Origin: JAAYDF01 sp964511155
GTDB lineage: Bacteria > Planctomycetota > Phycisphaerae > UBA1845 > PWPN01
Assembly: GCA_964511155.1 (NCBI GenBank)
Contig: CAZEEJ010000003.1
Span: forward strand, 9,899-73,898
DNA: 64,000 nt
Direction of reading: 5' to 3'
Shown here: positions 24,925 through 34,266 of the stretch, piece after piece
Position numbering within the stretch: position 1 is the first letter of the stretch
How the letters are laid out: every line of letters begins with the position of its first letter
Translations under genes and position numbers: made by a program
Notes under the pieces: model-generated
The model's input: the letters and a program-made list of their open reading frames with translations, nothing else
Databases searched by the model: none
Told to the model about the DNA's origin: nothing

Positions 24925-26187
24925 ATGAACATGCACCACTGCACCATCATCCGCATCCTGGTTGTGTCGCTGGCAACGGCGATGGGATCCGCCCTGGCCG
25001 CTCCGCCGGGACCGGTCGTCATGACCGGCATCGACGTGTTGATCGCCGACGGCTTCAAGCCGCTGGCGGGCAAGCGCGTCGGGCTGATCACCAACCCCAC
25101 CGGCATCACCGCCGATCTGCGCAGCACGGTGGACGTGCTCCACGCCGCCTCGGCGGTCAAGCTCGTCGCCCTGTTCGGCCCGGAGCACGGGGTGCGGGGC
25201 GACGTGTTCGCCGGCGAGAAGATCAGCGACGACCGCGACCCAGCCACGGGGCTGCCCGTCTACTCGCTCTACGGCGCGACCAGCAAACCGACGCCTGAGA
25301 TGCTCAAGGATCTCGACGTCCTGATCTACGACATCCAGGACATCGGCTCGCGTTCGTACACCTACATCAGCACCATGGGCGTGGCCATGGAGGCCGCCGC
25401 CGAGAACAACGTCGCCTTCATGGTCCTCGATCGCCCCAACCCGGTGACCGGCAACCGCATCGAGGGCCGCCCGCTCGACGCGCGGTTCAGCTCCATGGTC
25501 GGCAAGTATCCCATCCCCTACATTTACGGTCTGACCTGCGGCGAGGTGGCCCGCATGGTCAACGGCGAGGGCTGGCTCGCCAACGGCGTCAAGTGCCAGC
25601 TCACGGTCATCGCCATGCGCGGCTACGAGCGCGGCATGTGGTTCGACCAGACCGGCTTGCCCTGGGTGCTGACCTCGCCGCATATCCCGCGAGCCGACGT
25701 GTCCCTCTTCTATGCCGCCACCGGCATCATGGGCGAGCTCCAGGTGGTCAGCGAGGGCGTCGGGTACACCCTGCCTTTCGAGCTGGCCGGGGCCCCGTTC
25801 ATCAAGGATGCCGAGGGCTTCGCCCGCGCACTCAACGAGCGCAATCTGCCCGGCGTGCACTTCCGCCCGATCTACTTCCGCCCCTATTACATCGACCGCG
25901 TGAAGGGCCAGCAGTGCGGCGGCGTGCAGATCCACATCACCGACCGCGACGCGGTGGACCTGACCGGCATCCAGTTCCACGTGATGGAGCTGGTGCGGAA
26001 GCTCCATCCCGACGTGGACCTGTTCGGGGTCAAGGGCCGAGCGAACATGTTCGACAAGGTCTGCGGCACGAGCCGCGTTCGCGAGATGTTCCAGCGTGGC
26101 ACGTCCGCCGCCGAGATCATCCGCTTCTGGAACAGCGACCGCGACGATTATCTCAAGATGCGGAACAGGTACCTCATCTACAAGTAA
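24925..26187 (+). CDS. NamZ-like exo-beta-N-acetylmuramidase (DUF1343, GH171)
   Basis: This 420-residue exported protein has a signal peptide ending ALAAPPG, then the DUF1343 domain: ITNPTGITAD, LFGPEHGVRG, YDIQDIGSRSYTY, DRPNPVTGNRIEG and IPRADVSLFYAATGIMGE. Characterised NamZ removes N-acetylmuramic acid from the non-reducing end of peptidoglycan fragments. Length and motifs match the family. The start is ATG 24925 (GGAG 4 bases upstream); ATG 24931 is also possible with better spacing. With the GH172 gene before it, it suggests uptake or recycling of cell-wall or glycan fragments. Confidence 0.88.
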   Translation: MNMHHCTIIRILVVSLATAMGSALAAPPGPVVMTGIDVLIADGFKPLAGKRVGLITNPTGITADLRSTVDVLHAASAVKLVALFGPEHGVRGDVFAGEKISDDRDPATGLPVYSLYGATSKPTPEMLKDLDVLIYDIQDIGSRSYTYISTMGVAMEAAAENNVAFMVLDRPNPVTGNRIEGRPLDARFSSMVGKYPIPYIYGLTCGEVARMVNGEGWLANGVKCQLTVIAMRGYERGMWFDQTGLPWVLTSPHIPRADVSLFYAATGIMGELQVVSEGVGYTLPFELAGAPFIKDAEGFARALNERNLPGVHFRPIYFRPYYIDRVKGQQCGGVQIHITDRDAVDLTGIQFHVMELVRKLHPDVDLFGVKGRANMFDKVCGTSRVREMFQRGTSAAEIIRFWNSDRDDYLKMRNRYLIYK

Positions 26188-26227
26188 CCGGAACGGTCCG
26201 CCCGCAACATTCGCCGAATGGCCAACC

Positions 26228-26266
26228 GGAGGCAACCGAGAGCCGATCGAGCTCTCGGTTGCCTCC
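26228..26266 (+). terminator. Perfect 16-bp hairpin after the NamZ-like gene
   Basis: GGAGGCAACCGAGAGC and its exact complement are separated by seven bases, 40 bases past the stop codon. There is no T-run after it, so termination is plausible but not certain. Confidence 0.6.
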
Positions 26267-26272
26267 TGCCCT

Positions 26273-26354
26273 ATCTGCGTCCATCTGAGTGATCTGTGGG
26301 CAGACTCTTCTCCGCATCCTGTTTGGCCCACAGATCACTCAGATCGACGCAGAT
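26273..26354. repeat. Long hairpin repeat, copy 1
   Basis: Two 29-base arms (left 26273-26301, right 26326-26354) pair with one mismatch around a 24-base loop. The arm core is CTGAGTGATCTGTGGGC. A second copy at 26696-26777 has a compensated base change in both arms. Confidence 0.9.
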
Positions 26355-26409
26355 GGGCTCTCATGGCGTCTGCACGCTTCGACTCAGGCCGACCTTGAAA
26401 ACCGATGGT

Positions 26410-26643
26410 TCAGGCCAGGAGGGCATACAACACCGTGATCGGCCCGCCAACCGCCAGGAGCACGATCCGCGTACGGCTGAGCGGCGTCCGCAGGTGGTGC
26501 CTTCGTGCGTACATCCACACACCCAGGATGCCACAGGCCATCCACAGCAGCGCCGCAACCCGCGCCCCTCCGGCATCGTCCGAAAGCTGGGCACACGGCC
26601 ACGCGAATGCGAGATCCAGACTTGCCATTTCACCCATCAGCAT
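26410..26643 (-). CDS. Small hypothetical membrane protein
   Basis: This 77-residue protein has two hydrophobic segments, ARVAALLWMACGILGVWMYA and IVLLAVGGPITVLYALLA, joined by a basic loop RRHHLRTPLSRTR, so it is probably an inner-membrane protein with a cytoplasmic loop. The start at ATG 26643 has GAGG 9 bases upstream. No family is recognised. It sits exactly between two copies of a long hairpin repeat. Confidence 0.6.
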   Translation of the reverse strand: MLMGEMASLDLAFAWPCAQLSDDAGGARVAALLWMACGILGVWMYARRHHLRTPLSRTRIVLLAVGGPITVLYALLA

Positions 26644-26695
26644 GCAGTGAAGCCTCGGGGTTCAGTAACGTACGTGGCAGTATACCATGCCATCC

Positions 26696-26777
26696 ATCTG
26701 CGTTCATCTGTGTGATCTGTGGGCAGACTCTTCTCCTCGTCTTGTTTGGCCCACAGATCACACAGATGAACGCAGAT
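26696..26777. repeat. Long hairpin repeat, copy 2
   Basis: The 29-base arms (26696-26724 and 26749-26777) pair perfectly around a 24-base loop. The loop begins AGACTCTTCTCC as in copy 1. The core is CTGTGTGATCTGTGGGC. Confidence 0.92.
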
Positions 26778-26826
26778 GGGCCCTCTTCGCGTCTCTGCGT
26801 CTTCGCGTTTCCATCTCCCCGGCACC

Positions 26827-27813
26827 TCATGGGGCCAGTTCGTCCCGCAGGGCGTCCTCGAGGTCCGGGTAGACGAAGGGGAAGCCGTCGGCGATGAGCT
26901 TGCCGGGCCTGACCCGGGCACCTTCCAACAGGAGGCACCGGCCCATCTCGCCGAACAGCAACCGCACGGCAAAACCGGGCAAGGGCAGTATGGCCGGCCG
27001 GCGCAGCACCCGGGCCAGCGTACGGGTGAACTCGGCGTTGGTCACCGCGCCCGGCGAAACGGCATTGACCGGGCCGGCCAGGCTGTCGCGGGTCAGGGCA
27101 CGCTCGATGACCGCCAACAGATCCTCGAGGGCGATCCAGCTCATCCATTGTCGGCCCGAGCCGATCCGCCCGGCCAGCCCCAAGCGGAAGGGGGGCAGCA
27201 TCCGGGCCAGTGCCCCGCCCGCCCGCGTCAGCACCATGCCGATTCGCAGGTGGACCACCCGTATGCCCGCCGCCGCCGCCGGCAGGGCCGCGGCCTCCCA
27301 CTGCTGGCACACGTCGGACAGATAGCCGCTGCCCGGCGGGCTGGTCTCATCCACCTCCTCGTCGCCGCGATGCCCGTAAAAACCCACCGCCGACGCGGCC
27401 ACCAGCACGCGCGGCGGCCTGGCCAGCGACGCCAGTGCCTCCGCCAGCAGTCGCGTGCCGTCCACCCGGCTGGTGCGGATGGCCTCCTTGCGCGCCGCCG
27501 TCCACCGGCCGGCCGCGATGTTCTCGCCCGCCAGGTGTACCACCGCATCCGCCCCTTCCAGCCTCGCCCGGTCGATCTGCCCCGTGGCCGGCTCCCACGC
27601 CACCTCATCCCGCCCCGGCTCCGCCGGCCGCCGCACCAGACACCCCACCACCGCCCCCGCCTGCCGCAGGTGCAACACGAGGGCCCGCCCAACCAGCCCA
27701 GACGCCCCCGAAACCACCACCCGCCGCCCCGCCAGCCGCGTATCCGGCGGCAATGCGGACTCCTGCCGCGCCTGCATGGATGACTGGCGGGATGATGAGG
27801 GGGTCTGCGACAT
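26827..27813 (-). CDS. TIGR01777 family NAD-dependent epimerase-like protein
   Basis: This 328-residue protein has the extended SDR fold typical of the YfcH/TIGR01777 family: VVVSGASGLVGRALVLHL (dinucleotide-binding glycine motif), GADAVVHLAGENIAAGRW, VAASAVGFYGHRGDEEVDE and RIGMVLTRAGGALARML. The C-terminal DUF1731 segment closes GKLIADGFPFVYPDLEDAL. The start at ATG 27813 has GGAGG 7 bases upstream. The substrate of this family is not established. Confidence 0.9.
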   Translation of the reverse strand: MSQTPSSSRQSSMQARQESALPPDTRLAGRRVVVSGASGLVGRALVLHLRQAGAVVGCLVRRPAEPGRDEVAWEPATGQIDRARLEGADAVVHLAGENIAAGRWTAARKEAIRTSRVDGTRLLAEALASLARPPRVLVAASAVGFYGHRGDEEVDETSPPGSGYLSDVCQQWEAAALPAAAAGIRVVHLRIGMVLTRAGGALARMLPPFRLGLAGRIGSGRQWMSWIALEDLLAVIERALTRDSLAGPVNAVSPGAVTNAEFTRTLARVLRRPAILPLPGFAVRLLFGEMGRCLLLEGARVRPGKLIADGFPFVYPDLEDALRDELAP

Positions 27814-28009
27814 GGTTCACCTCCGATCCGGAGGATTCTATCACTGCGGCACTCCCGAAACACAGCCCGGCATCATGACTTTCGGCCCGTCTCCCGGTCC
27901 GCCTGATGCGCCGGCAGCCGGTCCCTTCCCCATCCTCGGCAATGTTAACCGTGGGTTTCCTGTTATTCTGAGAAGAAAACAGCTCACGCAGAGACGCGGC
28001 GCGGGCTTC

Positions 28010-28402
28010 TCAGGACAACTCTCGGCCGCCTGCGACCCAACGCCAACGGTGACCCAACGCCAACGGTGACCCAACGCCAACGGCGTTGAATAACACAGCC
28101 CAGGGTCGCGCAGCGCACCCTGGGTGGTCAGACCAGCCTTGATCGAACAAACCCTGAAAGGGTTTCATATCCGGCCGCGGAGGAATCCCCCAACAAGGAG
28201 ACCTCGCCGCCAAGCAGGCTCCGAAGCCCCGGCACCCCAGAGGGAGGCACATGCAACCCTTTCAGGGTTAGGTCACGCTTACGGGCATGGTTCCCGGGGT
28301 GCGCTGACCCCGGGCTGTGTTCTGGAACCGCGTTGCGGTTCGCAACACAGGCTCTGCCTTTGCGTGAGATTTCCTCTGGGCTGTGGGCAGAGCCCACGTT
28401 GC
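28010..28402 (-). repeat. Dispersed palindrome-rich repeat, copy 2 (inverted)
   Basis: This is the reverse complement of the repeat at 97-440, with the same palindromes in the same order. It carries three tandem GACCCAACGCCAACGGT units where copy 1 has fewer. It fills most of the 686-base gap 27814-28499; nothing coding is seen in the remainder. Confidence 0.85.
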
Positions 28403-28499
28403 GCCCCTCCGCAACCTCGGCGGTTCACACCTCCACATTCTACCGCGGAGGTCGCCGAGGAACGCGGAGGCGAGGATCTCGATACATCAGTCTGGCCGG

Positions 28500-30212
28500 T
28501 CAATAATCGATGTCTTCTACCCCGTCGCGGTTCTGCACGCGGACGGTGAGGCTGTCCGGCTCGGCTCCTCGGCGGAACTCGACAATCCGGTGTTTGAACC
28601 GAAAGCGGGCGACATCCGGCGGGCCGAGGAAGCGAGCCAGGGTCTGGCCCAGGCGGGGGTCGGCGAAGTCATCAAGGACGAGCCAGTCGCCGGGCAACTG
28701 CTCGTCCGCGTGGCGATCGTAGAGTCGCCGGCTGATGACGCAGGTCGCACCGCCGGCCACGCGCTGGCGAATGGCCCTGAAGCTGGTCTCCGACAAGGCA
28801 TGGCCGCAGACGATCAGGCACTCCACGTTCGTCAGGACATCCGCGGTCACCAGATGATCGAAGACGGCCACACTGTCGATCGGGAAGAAGAAGTCCTCGA
28901 AGCCTTCCGGGTAGACCTGCCGGTTGGCCGAGGAGATCGCCCCCGGGCGCACCTTGCCGTGGGTGAGCACCGGCCAGACCTGGAGCCACTCGCCGGCCGG
29001 TGCGTCCAGCGGCATGTCCCGATTGCCCAGCAGCCGGTTGCGCGATTCGACCTCGCCGTGCTCGCGTTCGTACTGCCCCCATCCCCCGTCGGGCAAGCGG
29101 ATGATGGCCACGCGGGGATCGTAATCGCGCCAGTCGATCGTACGCGGGTTGGCCGGCACGTAATCCTTGTAGAAGTCGCGGACCACCCGCCCGTGCGGGG
29201 TGAGCTCGTACGCGTCGGCATTCGACCAGCGGACCAGCGATCCTTGGGGTGCGGCTTGCGGATGCCGCGGCGTCCACTCGTGGAAATCGAGGTTCTCGAC
29301 GTAGAGGGTCTCAGCCCCCAGCCAGTAACCCATCAGCAGTGCCGAGCGCAGGGCTTGCGGCGAGTGGCCGGGGTAGGCCCCGTAGTTCCACAGGTCGGGA
29401 GAGGCCCAGAGCCTGGCCCCACTGTCCCGGTACTGGATGGCGGCCCCGAGGGCGATGGACATGATCACCGGGCTGATGTTCTCTTTCAGCAGCTTGGGGG
29501 TGATGGTCCATCCCGCCCGGGCGAAGATGTGGAACAGGTCCGGCCAGACCTGCTCGGTCTGGATGGTTACCTGGTCGCCGTAGTGCTCGACGCGGATGCG
29601 CCGGGCCTCGGCCGTCAGTCGGTCGAAGGCGGTGGTCAGATCCAACCCGTGGGTACTGACCAGGTAGGGTTTGTCAAAGGTGTTCTCGGGCGAGTTGGTG
29701 AACTTGTTGTTGGACAGGACCATGTGCTCGCACTCGTCGTAGGTCACCGCTGCCAATGCCGCGGGGGCGGGCCGGGCCGGCGGCAGGACGGCCACAAGCC
29801 ACTCCATGCGCAGGTCCCAACGATGCACGCCGCCGGGGTGCTCGAACTCGTTGACCCCGGGGGTGATCTCCAGGCGAGACAGCCAGTTGGACAGCTCGAC
29901 GTTGAGCGTGTAGCGCAGGCCATGTTCACGCATGGCGGCGTCCAGCGCTTCCAGTCGCTGCCGGGTGAGCGTCGCGTTCCGATCGCCGGCCTCGCTCACC
30001 GGCCGGAAATGAAGGCTGACAAGCCGGGCCCCAAGCTCATCGAGGGCCGCGAACCAGGCCGGACACTCCCATGCGGGTCGGCCCAGCCTGTACTGGTGAT
30101 AGCTGCCCCCAGCGCAGACCCCAAGTTCCACCGGGAGCTTCTGGCCCATCGTCACCAGGGGCATCATCCCAAAAACCAGTCCCGCCGCCAGCCCAGTCCC
30201 GCCCGCCCGCAT
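28500..30212 (-). CDS. Exported hypothetical protein, TIM-barrel hydrolase-like
   Basis: This 570-residue protein has a signal peptide (MRAGGTGLAAGLVFGMMPL). The first ~380 residues look like a glycoside-hydrolase TIM barrel, judged from repeated strand-loop patterns such as LVSLHFRPVSEAGDRN, AAVTYDECEHMVLSNNK and LGAETLYVENLDFHEW. The last ~200 residues (ECLIVCGHALSETSFRAIRQ; VAGGATCVISRRLYD) resemble the Rossmann-like trimerization domain of GH42 beta-galactosidases. I do not recognise a named family and cannot assign catalytic residues firmly. Ribosome site is weak (GGGGG 7 bases upstream). Confidence 0.6.
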   Translation of the reverse strand: MRAGGTGLAAGLVFGMMPLVTMGQKLPVELGVCAGGSYHQYRLGRPAWECPAWFAALDELGARLVSLHFRPVSEAGDRNATLTRQRLEALDAAMREHGLRYTLNVELSNWLSRLEITPGVNEFEHPGGVHRWDLRMEWLVAVLPPARPAPAALAAVTYDECEHMVLSNNKFTNSPENTFDKPYLVSTHGLDLTTAFDRLTAEARRIRVEHYGDQVTIQTEQVWPDLFHIFARAGWTITPKLLKENISPVIMSIALGAAIQYRDSGARLWASPDLWNYGAYPGHSPQALRSALLMGYWLGAETLYVENLDFHEWTPRHPQAAPQGSLVRWSNADAYELTPHGRVVRDFYKDYVPANPRTIDWRDYDPRVAIIRLPDGGWGQYEREHGEVESRNRLLGNRDMPLDAPAGEWLQVWPVLTHGKVRPGAISSANRQVYPEGFEDFFFPIDSVAVFDHLVTADVLTNVECLIVCGHALSETSFRAIRQRVAGGATCVISRRLYDRHADEQLPGDWLVLDDFADPRLGQTLARFLGPPDVARFRFKHRIVEFRRGAEPDSLTVRVQNRDGVEDIDY

Positions 30213-30719
30213 GCACTGACCCCCATTGGATTCATCCGGTAAGCCCGGTCCCTACGCGGGCGATTCTACGATCCCGTGTGCGCTGACGGAAGCCTTGCTC
30301 AGCCGCCTGCGGTCTACATCCTAAACCTGCCCCCTGTTCCCCGCCTATCCTCCGCGGCTTTCGACGGCCTCGGCGGTTCCCCCCTCTCCTGTTACCAGAA
30401 GGGTCGCTGCGGAGCGCAGAGGCCAGGGTCTCGACGCATCACCCCGGCCGGTCGATGGTGAGTGATGGTCTCTGTGATCCCTCGGTCGGGCGAGCGGCGC
30501 CGTAGCCAAGGGTGCGGGTTGCGGGCGGTCGGCTCCGGTGCCGATGGAGCATTGGCCGGGTGTCGGGGGCGGGGCGGCGCGCTACACTTTGGGGTTGAGC
30601 GCTCGACGGCGGGCGCGGCGTGGATGTGGTGTCGTCAGGGGCGGCGGGCGATTCGGCCGGCGGGTCGGTCGGGCACCGGCGAGGGATGCTACCCCTGCAG
30701 GAATGAAAGAGGGCGACGT

Positions 30720-31655
30720 ATGAGCCGGTATGCATGGATCACGGGATGGGTTCTGGCGGCGAGCCTGGCGTCGGCCAGCTACGCGGAGACCCTGGAGGAC
30801 GCCAAGAAGCAGATCACCGAGAAGCTGGCGGGGCTCAAGAGCGCCAGCATGAAGAGCAAGGCGGACCAGGAGTACGCCACCGAAGAGTTTCAGTTCAAGA
30901 GCCACTCCGAAGGGCTGACCGAGTACGCCCTGGACGGGGACAAGAAGTGGAAATCGCGCAGCGAATCCAGGATCAGCGCCACCCGCAAGCTCAAGGAGCA
31001 GGAAGAAGAGGAAAAGGAGGACGGCAAGATGCTGTTCATCTACGACGGGGAGTTCGCCTATACCCTGTCGGAGGCGCCGGGCCACAAGTCGGCGATCAAG
31101 ACGAAGCCTAACGCCGGCGACATGCCTAATCCATTCGACGGCAAGGCGATGTTCGCGCTGCTCGAGAAGGATCATACCCTCAGGCTGCTGCCCGGCGAGA
31201 AGGTCGATGGCAAGGACACGTTCGTGATCGAGGCGAAGCCGAAGAAGGAGGACGCGCCGACCGCGAACTTCATGGCCCGCTCCGTGACCTATTACCACAA
31301 AGACTCGGGCATCGCCTTGAAACAGGTTGCCTACGACAAGGCCGGCAAGACAGTGCTCACCATGCTCGTGGAGGATCTGAAGCTCAACCCCGAGATCAAG
31401 CCCGATCGGTTCGTCTTCAAGGCCCCGCCGGACGTGACCGTGGTGGACATGACGCAAATGCAGGAAAGCCCGGCCCCCCAGCAAGCGGACGAGTCCTCGC
31501 AGGAGCAAGGGACCGCAGACCAGGACGACGCCACCGCCGAGGAGCCCGAGACGGCCAAGTCCGACCAGACCACGTCCGATGAGCAGGCCAAGGACGAGAA
31601 GAAGGAGGATGAGGGCGGCGCCAAGGGTTTGTTCAAGAAGCTCAAGTTGCGGTGA
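30720..31655 (+). CDS. LolA-like exported protein with charged C-terminal tail
   Basis: This 311-residue protein has a signal peptide (SLASASYAET). The body resembles the LolA/LolB-type half-barrel that carries lipoproteins: LFIYDGEFAYTLSEAPGHKS, LRLLPGEKVDGKDTFVIEAK, YYHKDSGIALKQVAYDKAGK and a closing NPEIKPDRFVFKAPPDV. A ~65-residue low-complexity tail rich in Glu, Asp, Gln and Lys follows. The start is ATG 30720 with GAGGG 7 bases upstream. The fold call rests on pattern; the function is not proven. The 507 bases upstream contain GC-rich palindromes and no other gene. Confidence 0.6.
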   Translation: MSRYAWITGWVLAASLASASYAETLEDAKKQITEKLAGLKSASMKSKADQEYATEEFQFKSHSEGLTEYALDGDKKWKSRSESRISATRKLKEQEEEEKEDGKMLFIYDGEFAYTLSEAPGHKSAIKTKPNAGDMPNPFDGKAMFALLEKDHTLRLLPGEKVDGKDTFVIEAKPKKEDAPTANFMARSVTYYHKDSGIALKQVAYDKAGKTVLTMLVEDLKLNPEIKPDRFVFKAPPDVTVVDMTQMQESPAPQQADESSQEQGTADQDDATAEEPETAKSDQTTSDEQAKDEKKEDEGGAKGLFKKLKLR

Positions 31656-31749
31656 CGACGGCCTCCGTATCAACGGCGCTGCCTGGGAACGTGACCCGCA
31701 GACCACAAAGGGGGACCGCACAAGGGCTCGCCAGCTATTCTATCCGGCC

Positions 31750-32565
31750 TCATGCGCGGTCTTGGAGCGGCCGACGGGGCTGAGAGTGCTGTCCAGGCCC
31801 AGCCGGGCAGTCGTTGGGCGCACCCAGTCCGGCTTTTGCCGTCCGAGGTCGTCTTGCCATGCCCTGATCAGATGGGCGGTCCTGACGTTCAAGGGGATCC
31901 GGTTGAAGCCGGCGTGCGCGCAGTGATTGAGTCCAGCCGAGGTAGACACACCACAGGCCGGCCGGCACCAACGTCAGGACCAGCAGCAGCGTCGACGAGG
32001 TGCCCGCGGTGCTCCCGGCCCAAGCCAGTAGAAAGCCCATCGGGATCGCCCCGATGGCCAAGGCCAGTACGAAGCGTCCCAGGTGCATCCTTGCCAGACC
32101 GGCCATGAACGTCAGAACTTCCGGCACGACCGGCATGGCGCGCGAAGCGATGATTCCCGAAATGCCCCAGGTGTCGAAGAACCGCTGGAGATCGGCCATC
32201 TCGTCTTCACTGGCCAGCAACCTGGCGGCCTTACGCCCCGCCAGACGCGCCAGTGCGTAGGCCACCAGCCCGGCAAGTACCGACCCAACCGCTCCAATCA
32301 CACCGCCCCAGAAACTGCCGTAGATGACTCCCGCACTGGCCACGACCGGGGAGGCGGGAATCGGCAGAAACAGGTCGCCAACCAGCAGGGCAATGGCGAC
32401 GATCCAGGCGTATGGTTTGGCGGAGGCGATCCACGCGGCAAACTCCGGCGAAGCGAAATAGGCATCCATCGGCTCGTGCCAGAGGAAGTACGGCACGAGG
32501 ATCAGGGCGACAATGCCCACCACGATGATGCCAAGCTTCAAATGCAGAGACCGTCTGGAAATCAT
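31750..32565 (-). CDS. VTT-domain (TVP38/DedA-like) membrane protein
   Basis: This 271-residue multi-spanning membrane protein has an N-terminal anchor (GIIVVGIVALILVPYFL), then the VTT/SNARE-associated domain with LFLPIPASPVVASAGVIYGS, FWGGVIGAVGSVLAGLVAYA and SRAMPVVPEVLTFMAGLARM. Such proteins are linked to lipid or membrane homeostasis. The hydrophilic C-terminal ~55 residues are arginine- and proline-rich and may reflect a displaced stop. No clear ribosome site precedes ATG 32565. The radical SAM gene ends 90 bases upstream. Confidence 0.82.
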   Translation of the reverse strand: MISRRSLHLKLGIIVVGIVALILVPYFLWHEPMDAYFASPEFAAWIASAKPYAWIVAIALLVGDLFLPIPASPVVASAGVIYGSFWGGVIGAVGSVLAGLVAYALARLAGRKAARLLASEDEMADLQRFFDTWGISGIIASRAMPVVPEVLTFMAGLARMHLGRFVLALAIGAIPMGFLLAWAGSTAGTSSTLLLVLTLVPAGLWCVYLGWTQSLRARRLQPDPLERQDRPSDQGMARRPRTAKAGLGAPNDCPAGPGQHSQPRRPLQDRA

Positions 32566-32655
32566 GGCGGACAGAATACCATCGGCGGTCTGGGCATTCT
32601 ATGAGCGTCTCGTCGATTATCGGCAGGGGCTGGGCGACCTGTTGTGCCGCCGCTC

Positions 32656-34266
32656 TCATTGCGCCAGCGTCGGCTTGTCGGGCCAGCAGGCGATGGCGGC
32701 GGTTTCGCGCTCGGACACGTCGGTCTGCTGGGCACTCTGCAGCATGCGCGGCAGGCCCGGGGGGACACGGTCAGGAAACTCCATTCCGCCAGAGGCGGCG
32801 TGGCTCTGGGGCTGCAGGGCTTTCACCGCAGGCCGAGACTTTTTCCTGAGCAGAGTCCGGAGTCTTTTCCTGACTTTGTGCCCCGCGTGGATGATGTAAT
32901 CGCAGAGGAAGACCGGGGTCGCCAGGCAGAACGGCAGCATCTGCCGATAGCTGATAATCTCGCAATCGTTCACCACCCTGAGCATCCTGGCGAGGTGCGC
33001 CGGACGATAGAAGAAGCGGTTGCGAATCCGATCGCGAATCCGCAGAAGCCGTTTCCTGTCAAAGCCCGGCGAATACACATACCCGTTGGCACTGATCCGG
33101 TATCCGGGCACTCCCTCGATTTCTTTGCGCAGCGGCGTGAACTGGTCCACGCGAAGCCGATTGAGGGTGATCGAGTGCACCCCCAGCTCGATGGCAAGGT
33201 CGGCGATCGAGACCATCTCCTCTTCCGTCTCGCCGATGTTGCCATAGATGAAGTAACCGTGATAGAAGAAGGGGAAACGCCGGAACACCTCGAAGGCCTC
33301 CCGCATCTGCTTGATCGTGAAGCCCTTGTGCAATTGTTCGAGAGTCCTGTCGCTGGCGGACTCGAGCCCGAAGAGGAGTATTCGAAAGCCGGCGCGGTAG
33401 GCTTTCTCAAGCAGGCGCGGATGCCTGGCCACCTCGATCCGCGCGTTGGCAGAGAAACGCTTCTTGATCCCACGCTCGATGAGCAGGTCGCAAATGCGCT
33501 CCACGCGGCGGGGCTGCACGAAGCAATTGTCGTCGGCGAAGAGGATCACCTCCGCAGGGCTCGCTTCGATCTCCTCCACGACCGACTCGGGCGAGCGTGC
33601 GACGTATTCACGCTTCTGGCCCAGCGGGTTCATGGCGAACGTGCAGAACTTGCAGTGATAGGGACAGCCGCGGGAGCTCAGAATCGTGTCGAACTGGATG
33701 GGCAACAACCGCACGCCCCGCAAAGTCGGGTAGTATTCACAACGCCGCAACCTGCGGTCCGGTGCCTGGATCTCCTCTATGGGTTGGAGCGGGCGGTTGG
33801 CGTTATGGACGATCGCGTCCTCGTGCCGATAGGACAAGCCGAGAATCTGCTCCAACGGTCGGCCGTCGGCGATTTCCTGGATGGTCTGTTCACCTTCTCC
33901 GCGAACGACAACGCTGACATTCGGGCACCGTTCGAAGATGTCCTCGACGTTGTCCGTGGCCTCCCGGCCCCCCACGATGATCGGCACGTCCGCCGGCAAC
34001 TGGCGGATGTAGTCGCATACCTTCTGGTATCGGGCCTTCCAGTAGATACTGATGCACACGATGTCGGCAGATGAGCGAATGAACGCCGCCAGTCTGGCGG
34101 GCGAGTGGAATCTACGCTCATGCCGCAGGTCGACCAGGCTGACCTTCTCGACGTGCCCCTTGAGCGCCGTTGCGATGTACTCCAAACCCGTGGGAGGCCA
34201 CAAGTTGATCCCGGGTTCCTGGTCCTTCAGGTAAGGGTACAGACAAAGCGCGTGACGGTAACGCAT
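32656..34266 (-). CDS. B12-binding radical SAM protein
   Basis: This 536-residue protein has an N-terminal cobalamin-binding domain (residues ~1-150: INLWPPTGLEYIATALKGHV; VPIIVGGREATDNVEDIF). The radical SAM barrel carries the cluster motif CPYHCKFC near residue 202 and the downstream LFADDNCFVQPRRVERICDL. Family members methylate or rearrange unactivated carbons, often in lipid or natural-product pathways. The last ~60 residues are basic and low complexity. The start is ATG 34266 with GAGGAG about 9 bases upstream. The 411-base gap up to the sigma gene contains no recognisable feature. Confidence 0.88.
   Translation of the reverse strand: MRYRHALCLYPYLKDQEPGINLWPPTGLEYIATALKGHVEKVSLVDLRHERRFHSPARLAAFIRSSADIVCISIYWKARYQKVCDYIRQLPADVPIIVGGREATDNVEDIFERCPNVSVVVRGEGEQTIQEIADGRPLEQILGLSYRHEDAIVHNANRPLQPIEEIQAPDRRLRRCEYYPTLRGVRLLPIQFDTILSSRGCPYHCKFCTFAMNPLGQKREYVARSPESVVEEIEASPAEVILFADDNCFVQPRRVERICDLLIERGIKKRFSANARIEVARHPRLLEKAYRAGFRILLFGLESASDRTLEQLHKGFTIKQMREAFEVFRRFPFFYHGYFIYGNIGETEEEMVSIADLAIELGVHSITLNRLRVDQFTPLRKEIEGVPGYRISANGYVYSPGFDRKRLLRIRDRIRNRFFYRPAHLARMLRVVNDCEIISYRQMLPFCLATPVFLCDYIIHAGHKVRKRLRTLLRKKSRPAVKALQPQSHAASGGMEFPDRVPPGLPRMLQSAQQTDVSERETAAIACWPDKPTLAQ

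Noticed and set aside
22797..25247. 816-codon minus frame across the GH172 and NamZ genes
   Set aside because: Runs through two recognised genes and their junction; no motif or ribosome site.
26630..27310. 226-codon minus frame overlapping the epimerase gene and hairpin repeat
   Set aside because: It translates the hairpin repeat (ICVICGPNK words) and the wrong frame of the epimerase.
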